Assembly (NCBI GenBank): GCA_946887105.1
Contig: CAMPKJ010000295.1
Coordinates: forward strand, 1-5,819
Direction of reading: 5' to 3'
Length of the DNA: 5,819 nt
Source: an uncultured Acidobacteriota bacterium
Lineage (GTDB): Bacteria > Acidobacteriota > Thermoanaerobaculia > Gp7-AA8
This document shows, in pieces, positions 1 to 5,808 of this stretch. A model generated the notes under the pieces. The model saw only the letters and a list, made by a program, of their open reading frames with translations, was not told the origin of the DNA and did not search any database. A program made the position numbers and the translations under genes. Numbering within the stretch: the stretch's first letter is position 1; the number at the start of each line of letters is the position of its first letter.

Positions 1-3
1 TTG

Positions 4-125
4 TAGCCTTCTCCCCTCGTGAGGGGAGAAGGTGCCGCAGGCGGATGAGGGGTTGACGCCGGTGCGGCGGAGAGACCCTCATCCGCCCTTCGGGCACCTT
101 CTCCCACTGCGGCGGGAGAAGGCTA
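4..125. repeat. Inverted pair of REP-like palindromic units
   Basis: Two related units of about 48 and 50 bases face each other: 4-51, and 76-125 read on the minus strand. Both begin TAGCCTTCTCCC and end GCGGATGAGGG. Each unit contains two hairpins. The first has a 9-bp CCTTCTCCC/GGGAGAAGG stem (7-15 with 24-32; 97-105 with 114-122), extended to 12 bp in the left unit. The second is short: GCC-GCA-GGC at 34-42 in the left unit and GCCC-TTC-GGGC at 85-95 in the right. A third hairpin, CGCCG-GTG-CGGCG, sits in the spacer at 57-69. The whole element can also fold as one long hairpin. From memory, similar CCTTCTCCC/GGATGAGGG palindromes are scattered between genes in many high-GC bacteria. It lies 23 bases beyond the phosphatase stop codon, where it could stabilise or end that transcript, but there is no U-tract typical of an intrinsic terminator. 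Confidence 0.85.
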
Positions 126-148
126 CCGGGGTTCTGTCGACGGTCTTC

Positions 149-2473
149 CTACAGGGTCCGCTTCACCACCACGATGGTGGTGTCATCCTCGGGGGCATCG
201 TCGCCGGCGTGCGTGCGCCAGTCGTCGATCAGTGCAGCCAGGATGTCGTTGGCCGGGCGGCGCGAACATTTCGCGAGCATCGTGCGGATGCGATCGAATC
301 CGTACGGTCGTCCGGCGGCATCGCAGGCCTCGAACAGGCCATCCGAAAACATCAGCAGCGTCGCGCCGCGCTCGATCGTGAACGGCAATTCCGCGTATTC
401 GCGCGCCGGACCTTGGCCCAGCGGCAGCGACGGCAACTCGAGCTCGCGCATCTCGCCGCGATCGCTGATGATCAGCGGAAAGGGATGCGCGGCATTGCTG
501 AGCAGCGCATCGCCGGAGGCGGGATCGAGGCGCAGCAGGGCCATGGTCGTGAACGTGCGCGGCGCGCCGATGGCCCGTAACACTCCGTCGAGTCGCGAGA
601 GCACCGTCGACGGCGTGCGGTCCGCCTCCACGAGACTGGCCAGCCCGGCTTTGGTCATCGCCTGCGCGATCGCGCACGAATAGCCGTGCCCGGAAACGTC
701 GCCCGCCGCGATCCAGGTGCGGCCGAGCGAGTCGTGCACGAAGTCGTACAGATCGCCGCCTGCTTCCGTCGCCAGGATCGAGCGCGCGGCGATCTCGTAT
801 CCGGTGATGCGCGGCATCTGCTGCGGCAACAGACCGAGCTGCATGCGCGCGAGCAGATCCATCTCGTGTTTGAGGCGATGCTCCTCCTCCAGCCGCCGCA
901 CGAATCCCGGCATGCGAAACGTGCCGTGCTCGACTTCCGCGGGACGGCGGACGCCGATCGCGCCGAACAGCACCGGCGCGACTGCGACCGCCAGCAACAA
1001 CGCCGACGACGCGGGCAGCCACGAGACATGCATCAGTGCGAAGATCGTCGACGGCAGCACGGCCGACATCATCGTCGCGGCCAGCAATGCCGTCAGTCCG
1101 AAGCGCGTGTAGGCCTGCACGAGCACGATCGCGAGCAGCAGTCCCACTCCGAGCGCGGCCCAGAACGACGACAGCGGGATGCGCAGCGCGAAGAGGAGCG
1201 CGGTCAGGACCGTCGCGCTGCCGCGGATCCGTCGCACGAACGGCCAGCGCAGTGCGGCGCAGACGGCGAGCAGCACGTACGCGGTGCGGATCGCACCTTC
1301 ATCGATCGGCGACGCAGCGGCCGCGAAGACGGGCAGCCGCACGCTTGCATTCAACGGCGCCACGCCGGGAAACATCAGCGCCGCGGACATCGCCATCAAG
1401 GACAGACCGGCCGCGCCGATGCCGATCGCGCTGCCGGTCAGCAATGCGCGGCCGCCGGTCGGACCGAGGCGTCCCGCGCGCAGGAAGTCGAGCGACGTGC
1501 GGAAGCCGGGGATGGTCGAGCGCAGCCACGATTCGGCCGCCGACCAGAGGATGAACAGCGCGATGCCTTTTGCGAGCACGCCGAGGAAAGCGTCGACGAG
1601 CTGGATCCACGTCGCGGAGCTCTGGATCGGGCCGGCGATCGAGAGCGCGATGGAGACCGCGCCGAGGATCGCGCCTTTGCTCAGCTCGATGCGCCGCCGC
1701 GCGAGAAGAAAGAAGAAGAGGATCAGCGTGCCGAGATAAAGGACGCCGCCGACGACCATCACCGGCAGTAACGAGACCATCAGCGTGCCGAGGGTCACGC
1801 TCTCCAGCCGCTGCCGCCACCAGTCGGGCGCGCCGAGCACGCGTTGCACGTACGGCATGCCCGCGCCGGCGACGCTCGTGCCGAGGAGCGACTCCGGCGG
1901 ATTCGAGCCGGGCAGTGGCGCAACGCGTACGGTCTCGCCGAGGACGACCACTTCCGACTCGGACGCGCCTTCGGGCGCGAAGATCCGCATCAGTGCGCGC
2001 CGCCGCGCCGCGATTTCATCGCTCCGCGACGGAGATGCGCGAAACGGATCGTCGGCCAGCCACATCGCGGAGATCGGCTCGCCGCGCAACGAGAAGAGAA
2101 CGCGCAGTTCTCCTTTCGATCGATCGTGGCTCCAGCTCGAATGCGCGATGGTCTCGACGTACGGGCCGCGGCCCTGTTGTGCAAGCCATTGCGCCGCGGC
2201 GGATCCGAGACGGTCGTACGCGGTCTCGTGCTCGCCGAGTTGATCCTCGTTGTGCAGCCACCCCTTCGAGCGAAGCTGCGTCGATGGCGGCGCGTCGATC
2301 CTGAGTCCCGCCTGCCGCGCCACTTGCTGCATGCGCGCCGCGAAAAGCTCCTCGTTCGGGATGTGGCGGTTGCGCCACTCGGGCAGACGCAGGACCGCCA
2401 CGGCGAGGCCGATCAGCAACACGGCCACGCCGGTCGCGCCGAGCACGAGAAGTCTGCGCTGGAATGGGACCAT
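149..2473 (-). CDS. Membrane-anchored SpoIIE/PP2C-family serine/threonine phosphatase
   Basis: The protein has 774 residues. One membrane helix (about 8-30) leads to an extracytoplasmic region of roughly 195 residues with no domain I recognise. About eight hydrophobic segments follow between 226 and 506, then a charged, helix-prone linker (526-554, containing LLARMQLGLLPQQMP) that typically precedes RsbU/SpoIIE phosphatase domains. The catalytic domain spans about 555-774, with metal-binding GGDLYD (572-577), GDVSGHG (591-597), NAAHP (660-664), FSDGLFEA (709-716) and DDTTIVVVKR (763-772). All the expected acidic motifs are intact. In this family the enzyme removes phosphate from STAS-domain antagonists in partner-switching control of sigma factors; that role here is inference, since no such partner is adjacent. 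The ATG start is well bounded, because an in-frame TGA lies three codons upstream (2480-2482). No good Shine-Dalgarno sequence precedes it. The family is certain; the ligand and target are unknown. Confidence 0.95.
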   Translation of the reverse strand: MVPFQRRLLVLGATGVAVLLIGLAVAVLRLPEWRNRHIPNEELFAARMQQVARQAGLRIDAPPSTQLRSKGWLHNEDQLGEHETAYDRLGSAAAQWLAQQGRGPYVETIAHSSWSHDRSKGELRVLFSLRGEPISAMWLADDPFRASPSRSDEIAARRRALMRIFAPEGASESEVVVLGETVRVAPLPGSNPPESLLGTSVAGAGMPYVQRVLGAPDWWRQRLESVTLGTLMVSLLPVMVVGGVLYLGTLILFFFLLARRRIELSKGAILGAVSIALSIAGPIQSSATWIQLVDAFLGVLAKGIALFILWSAAESWLRSTIPGFRTSLDFLRAGRLGPTGGRALLTGSAIGIGAAGLSLMAMSAALMFPGVAPLNASVRLPVFAAAASPIDEGAIRTAYVLLAVCAALRWPFVRRIRGSATVLTALLFALRIPLSSFWAALGVGLLLAIVLVQAYTRFGLTALLAATMMSAVLPSTIFALMHVSWLPASSALLLAVAVAPVLFGAIGVRRPAEVEHGTFRMPGFVRRLEEEHRLKHEMDLLARMQLGLLPQQMPRITGYEIAARSILATEAGGDLYDFVHDSLGRTWIAAGDVSGHGYSCAIAQAMTKAGLASLVEADRTPSTVLSRLDGVLRAIGAPRTFTTMALLRLDPASGDALLSNAAHPFPLIISDRGEMRELELPSLPLGQGPAREYAELPFTIERGATLLMFSDGLFEACDAAGRPYGFDRIRTMLAKCSRRPANDILAALIDDWRTHAGDDAPEDDTTIVVVKRTL

Positions 2474-2555
2474 TCGCAGTCAGATATACACGGATTGAGG
2501 GGAAAAGTTCTCGCGCCTGCAAACGAACGGCACGGACGAAGGGTTATGGGACCTC
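2474..2555. promoter_or_regulatory. Divergent intergenic region with a shared AT-rich promoter candidate
   Basis: These 82 bases separate two genes pointing away from each other, so both promoters are expected here or just inside the neighbouring starts. The main AT-rich patch is GATATACA at 2483-2490. On the minus strand it reads TATATC, ending 9 bases before the phosphatase ATG, which would place transcription start almost at the start codon. On the plus strand it reads TATACA. No convincing -35 box accompanies either reading; GAACTT on the minus strand, 16 bases upstream of TATATC, is the best candidate. A weak GGGA at 2548-2551 is the only ribosome-site candidate for the plus-strand gene. 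Confidence 0.35.
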
Positions 2556-3386
2556 ATGACCTATCACGACGGGGAGCTGGAAATGCAGCGCCGCGCCGGC
2601 GTCCGTCAGCTCGCGGAGCGCGTCGGCGGCATCATCAACGATTCCGTGCATCCGGCCATGGCGGCGTTTCTGGCGGCGCAGCGATTCGTGATCGTTGCGA
2701 CGGTCGACGGCGCCGGCGCACTCTCGGCCTCGCTCCTCGGCGCTGCACCCGGGTTCGCGCGGGCCACGAATGCGCGCATCGTGACCATCACGCCGACGTT
2801 CGGTCATCTCGATCGCGTGCGGAACGACGTCGGTGCCACCGGCGCGATCGGATTGCTCGCGATCGAGCAGGCGACGCGTCGCCGCATCCGCATCAACGGC
2901 AAGGCATCGCGCGACGGCGATGCGATCGCCATTGCGACGCACGAGGTGTATTCGAACTGCCCGCAATACATCCGGCCGCGCATTGCCCGGGAGCGCGAGC
3001 TCGCGACGCCCGCCGTGTCCACGGCGGACGCGCTGTCGGAAGCGCAGCAGCGCTGGATCGCCGGCTCCGACACGTTCTTCCTCGCGTCCGCGCATCCGCA
3101 GCGCGGCGCGCACGCATCGCATCGCGGCGGTCCGGCGGGATTCGTCACGATCGAGTCACCCACGCGTCTGCGCTGGCCCGACTACTCCGGCAACAACATG
3201 TTCAACAGCCTCGGCAACCTCACCGTGCACCCGCGCTGCGGACTCCTGTTCGTCGACTTCACGCGCGGCGCGACCCTGCAGCTTCGCGGAACGGCGCGCG
3301 TCGAGGGAGATGCGGAGCGCGCGATCACGGTCGATCTCGATGAAGTCGTGGAGACGACGGACGCGGTTCCGCTGCGTTGGGACTAG
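2556..3386 (+). CDS. Pyridoxamine 5'-phosphate oxidase-family FMN-binding protein
   Basis: This 276-residue protein has no signal peptide and is probably cytoplasmic. It looks like a tandem of two split-barrel flavin-binding halves. The first half (about 35-145) ends in RRRIRINGKA (108-117) and NCPQYIR (134-140). The second (about 165-276) carries DTFFLASAHP (172-181), ASHRGG (187-192), PDYSGNNMFNSLGNL (208-222) and LLFVDFTRGATLQLRGTARV (230-249). From memory these motifs mark a broad group of PNPOx-like proteins, about this long, that occur alone or fused to ferredoxin-reductase domains. They are not the vitamin-B6 enzyme PdxH, which is shorter. Binding of FMN or a related cofactor is likely and the substrate is unknown. 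The start at MTYHDGELEMQRRAG matches the usual beginning of such proteins. It is divergent from the phosphatase and convergent with the protease, so it is probably transcribed alone. Confidence 0.88.
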   Translation: MTYHDGELEMQRRAGVRQLAERVGGIINDSVHPAMAAFLAAQRFVIVATVDGAGALSASLLGAAPGFARATNARIVTITPTFGHLDRVRNDVGATGAIGLLAIEQATRRRIRINGKASRDGDAIAIATHEVYSNCPQYIRPRIARERELATPAVSTADALSEAQQRWIAGSDTFFLASAHPQRGAHASHRGGPAGFVTIESPTRLRWPDYSGNNMFNSLGNLTVHPRCGLLFVDFTRGATLQLRGTARVEGDAERAITVDLDEVVETTDAVPLRWD

Positions 3387-3398
3387 TGTTGCGTCTCG

Positions 3399-4670
3399 CT
3401 ACGGCTGGAGCGTGGCGCGCGCGTTGACCGTCGCGGCGGGCGCGATCGACCGCACGTAGGCGACGCGGCCCTGCGCCATCGATGCGTTCGCGTCGTACAC
3501 GCGCGAGGGCGTGGCGGTGATCCACGACTCGAGCTGCTGCGGCGAGAGGTCCGGCCGGTCGGAGAGCAGGCGCGCGGCGATGCCGGCGATGATCGGTGCC
3601 GCGAACGAAGTGCCGGAGCGCAGGTTGGGGCGGAGGCCGCGGTACTGATCGGTCGCGGTGATGGTCGCGCTGAAGATCGACTGCGCGGGCGCGAGCACTT
3701 CCACGCCGCCGCGGCAGCTTCCGGTCCAGTTCGTGTTGTCCGCGGTCATGCCGCCGACGGTGATCAGCCCGTCCACGCGCGTGCCGAGGAGCGCGGGGAA
3801 GCGGTCGATCACGCCGGAGGAACCGCAGCCGCCGTCGACGTTGTTCGCGGCGACCACGAACAAGAAGCGCTTGCCGTTCGGATCGGGACGGCCATGCACG
3901 TCGACTCCGCCGATCATGTCGCGCATCTTCTGCTCGACCGCGGCGTATGCGACCGGATCGCCGTTATATGTATTGCTCAGGCGCTCCAGCACCCAGCCGC
4001 TGATGTTCACCACCGCGGTGCGCAAATTCGGCGAAGTCGGATCCCATGCGTGACGGACGATCGCCTCGAGACCTTGGAGGTACGTGCGCGTCGTGGCCAG
4101 TCCGCGCTCGTTCATCACGCGAATGCTCACCACCAGCGCCAGCGGTGCGACGCCGATGTTGCGGCCCGCGGCGATCGACGCCACGCTCGTGCCGTGCGAT
4201 GCCGCCGCCAGCTCGTCCAGGCGATCGAAGCAGGGCGCGACCGATTTGTCAGGACTGGTGCAGCGCGAGCGGCCGATCTCCACCGTACCGGTCGCGTCAT
4301 AGCCGGCGATCACGCGGCTGGCGCCGATGCTGCCGTTGCCGGGAGGCACGTTCGGCGTGGTGAACTCGACGTGCGAGGCCAGCACGCCGGTGTCCATCAC
4401 ATAGATGACGCTGCCCGCGCCGCCGTTGCCGCGATCGACCTGCCCATCGAGCGTGGAGCCGATCTGATCGATCCGGTCGAGGTGCCAGAGAAGCGCATCC
4501 GCGCCGGGCGTTGCTTCCGCACCGCAGCGTTCCAGCCGCGCCACCGAGTAGTTCCCGTCGAGCGAAATCTCGGACTCCGCACAGTGCGTGGAGATCTTCT
4601 CCGCACGCAACTCCGCCGTGAAAATGGCGATGAGCAAAGCAACCGCAAACCGCGCAGCGAACCGTGGCAA
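3399..4670 (-). CDS. Secreted subtilisin-like S8 serine protease
   Basis: With the preferred TTG start at 4670 the protein has 423 residues. It begins with a signal peptide, MPRFAARFAVALLIAIF then TAELRA, with likely cleavage after Ala23. Catalytic motifs are complete: VMDTGV with Asp93, SHGTSVASIAAG with His159, and SGTSFAAP with Ser355. The oxyanion Asn is probably Asn276 in VVAANN, where the family usually has AAGN. LWHLDRIDQ (61-69) matches the start of the mature catalytic domain in proteinase K-like enzymes. Only about 38 residues lie between the signal peptide and that point, too few for a normal I9 propeptide. Six cysteines (30, 49, 137, 147, 282, 319) fit disulfides in an exported enzyme. 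The reading frame stays open to a TTG at 4748, but the 4670 start has a strong ribosome site and gives a proper signal peptide. The role is presumably extracellular or periplasmic protein degradation; the substrate is unknown. Confidence 0.93.
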   Translation of the reverse strand: MPRFAARFAVALLIAIFTAELRAEKISTHCAESEISLDGNYSVARLERCGAEATPGADALLWHLDRIDQIGSTLDGQVDRGNGGAGSVIYVMDTGVLASHVEFTTPNVPPGNGSIGASRVIAGYDATGTVEIGRSRCTSPDKSVAPCFDRLDELAAASHGTSVASIAAGRNIGVAPLALVVSIRVMNERGLATTRTYLQGLEAIVRHAWDPTSPNLRTAVVNISGWVLERLSNTYNGDPVAYAAVEQKMRDMIGGVDVHGRPDPNGKRFLFVVAANNVDGGCGSSGVIDRFPALLGTRVDGLITVGGMTADNTNWTGSCRGGVEVLAPAQSIFSATITATDQYRGLRPNLRSGTSFAAPIIAGIAARLLSDRPDLSPQQLESWITATPSRVYDANASMAQGRVAYVRSIAPAATVNARATLQP

Positions 4671-4810
4671 CCGGGAACTCCCTTGTTTTTCTCGACGTCT
4701 TTGGACCGACGCGGGCACAAGATTGGGGGAACTGTCCGCGGAACGCAAGAAAACTTTTATTGTCAGGAATGTGGCGAGCCCGGCAGTGCGTCTGTGATGA
4801 AATCGCCGCG
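4671..4810. promoter_or_regulatory. Divergent intergenic region between the protease and acpH
   Basis: These 140 bases must hold the promoters of the protease (minus strand) and the acpH operon (plus strand). The stretch 4747-4767 is AT-rich compared with its surroundings and contains AAAACTTTTATTG, the most likely place for a -10 region. I could not pair any hexamer there with a credible -35 box on either strand, so no promoter is called. I see no operator-like dyad beyond the short TCCGCGGA at 4735-4742. No additional gene is apparent. Confidence 0.3.
4679..4685 (-). promoter_or_regulatory. Ribosome binding site that fixes the protease start
   Basis: On the minus strand these bases read AAGGGAG, a good Shine-Dalgarno match, followed by an 8-base spacer and TTG at 4670-4668. 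It decides for this TTG over the in-frame TTG at 4748 and the GTG at 4718-4716. Neither of those gives a recognisable signal peptide at its N-terminus. Confidence 0.7.
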
Positions 4811-5389
4811 GTGAACCATCTCGCTCATCTCTTCCTGGCCGGCGACACCGCGGAGTCGCTGATCGGCAACCTGGCCGGCGACTTCGTGAAGGGTCCGCTG
4901 GACGACCGGTTTCCGCCCGCCATCCGCGACGGCATCGTGCAGCACCGGCGCATCGATGCGTTCACGGACGAGCATCCGAGCGTGTCCGCGTTCCGCCGCG
5001 TGCTGATCCCGGATCACGGGCATTACTCGCGCGTGATCGCGGACATGTTCCTCGATCACTTCCTGGCCTGCCGATTCGACGAGTATGCGCACGAGCCGCT
5101 GGAGACGTTCCTCGGGCGCACGTTCGCGACGATCGATCCGCACGCCGACGCGCTGCCCGGTCCGCTGCGCGCGATCTATCCGCGCATCCGCGACGAGCAA
5201 TGGCTGCTGTCGTATCGCGACATCGAAGGGATCCGCTTCGCGCTGCGGAACATGTCGCGGCGCTTCTCGCGCGGACCCCGACTGGAGCCGGCGGTGCGGC
5301 ATCTGGTCGACTCGCGCGTGGAGCTGGAGCGGAGGTTCGGGGAGTTCATGCCGGACGTGATCGCGTTCGCATTACGATTCACGTCATGA
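4811..5389 (+). CDS. acpH: Acyl-carrier-protein phosphodiesterase (AcpH family)
   Basis: The 192-residue product is almost the same length as E. coli AcpH (193 residues) and shows the family pattern throughout: MNHLAHLFLA at the start, NLAGDFVKG (20-28), HRRIDAFTD (45-53), DMFLDHFLA (77-85) and EQWLLSYRDIEGI. Conserved Asp24, His45, Asp49, Asp53 and the Asp81-His82 pair are the likely metal ligands of this HD-like fold. AcpH hydrolyses the phosphodiester bond that joins 4'-phosphopantetheine to the serine of acyl carrier protein, turning holo-ACP into apo-ACP in the cytoplasm. The GTG start at 4811 is chosen because it aligns with the family N-terminus; the open frame continues upstream to 4664, but those 49 codons look like noise and overlap the protease gene. 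No clear Shine-Dalgarno site precedes the GTG. The gene is translationally coupled to the thioesterase that follows. Confidence 0.9.
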   Translation: MNHLAHLFLAGDTAESLIGNLAGDFVKGPLDDRFPPAIRDGIVQHRRIDAFTDEHPSVSAFRRVLIPDHGHYSRVIADMFLDHFLACRFDEYAHEPLETFLGRTFATIDPHADALPGPLRAIYPRIRDEQWLLSYRDIEGIRFALRNMSRRFSRGPRLEPAVRHLVDSRVELERRFGEFMPDVIAFALRFTS

Positions 5390-5808
5390 AGAGCCTTCAG
5401 GAAACGTACGCGCCGAACAACCGCTGCTTCGGCTGCGGGCCGTCCAACGAACAGGGACTGCGCATCCGCAGCTTCGAATCGAACGACGAGGTGGTCTGCG
5501 ACTGGACGCCGCAGCCGCACCATCTCGCATTCGAAGGCATCGTGAACGGCGGCATCATCGGCGCGATCCTCGACTGCCACAGCAACTGGACCGCCGCGCG
5601 CCATTTCATGAAAACGCGCGGCGCCGAGGAGTTGCCGCCCACCGTCACGTCCGACTTTCACGTGACGCTGAAACGTCCGACGCCGATCGATGCGACGCTG
5701 CACCTGCGCGCGCACGTGGCCGAGGCGACGGACGATCGTGCGGTCATCGAAGCCACGCTCGAGGCAAACGGGAAAATCACTGCCACGTGCCGCGGCACGT
5801 GGCAGTGA
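5386..5808 (+). CDS. PaaI-type hotdog-fold thioesterase, probably cut short at its C-terminus
   Basis: As read, the protein has 140 residues. It starts MKSLQETYAPNNRCFGCGPS, with the CFGCG motif (14-18) and NEQGLRIRSF common in PaaI/4HBT-like hotdog proteins. The active-site helix motif NGGIIGAILDCHSNWTA (54-70) offers Asn54 and Asp63 as candidate catalytic residues. The second half, with LKRPTPIDATLHLRA and GKITATCRGTW, completes the sheet. Such enzymes hydrolyse acyl-CoA or similar thioesters; the substrate here is unknown. The ATG overlaps the acpH stop as ATGA, and no ribosome site is seen, so translation is probably coupled. The tail is suspicious: relatives, as I recall them, continue after RGT(F/W) with about 15-20 more residues. 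Here only Gln follows before a TGA that lies inside a perfect palindrome ending at the window edge. The true stop may be outside the window. Confidence 0.85.
   Translation: MKSLQETYAPNNRCFGCGPSNEQGLRIRSFESNDEVVCDWTPQPHHLAFEGIVNGGIIGAILDCHSNWTAARHFMKTRGAEELPPTVTSDFHVTLKRPTPIDATLHLRAHVAEATDDRAVIEATLEANGKITATCRGTWQ

Noticed and set aside
32..580. A 182-codon plus-strand open frame starting inside the REP-like repeat.
   Set aside because: It begins in repetitive palindromic DNA and continues antisense to the phosphatase catalytic domain, with low-complexity composition.
686..1771. A 361-codon plus-strand open frame antisense to the phosphatase.
   Set aside because: The translation is dominated by Arg, Gln, Asp and His with no motif or start signal, while the opposite strand encodes intact phosphatase motifs and membrane helices.
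1844..3343. A 499-codon open frame on the plus strand, longer than the flavoprotein gene it overlaps.
   Set aside because: It runs antisense to the phosphatase, through the divergent promoter region and out of frame over the flavoprotein. Its translation is Arg/His/Ala-rich with no recognisable domain, as expected of a shadow frame in high-GC DNA.
4735..4742. Short palindrome TCCGCGGA as an operator between the protease and acpH.
   Set aside because: Eight-base GC palindromes are common by chance in DNA of this composition, and no second copy or flanking symmetry supports it.
4671..4748. N-terminal extension of the protease to the in-frame TTG at 4748.
   Set aside because: The extra 26 residues bury the signal peptide and have no ribosome site. 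The TTG at 4670 has AAGGGAG eight bases upstream and opens directly with a signal peptide.
4664..4810. N-terminal extension of AcpH to an ATG at 4664.
   Set aside because: The 49 added residues resemble nothing in the family and overlap the protease start. The GTG at 4811 gives the expected MNHLAHL beginning and a length matching E. coli AcpH.
5200..5385. Extension of the thioesterase frame upstream to 5200.
   Set aside because: The added segment is an out-of-frame reading of acpH. The ATG at 5386 gives the normal family N-terminus and a classic ATGA stop/start overlap.
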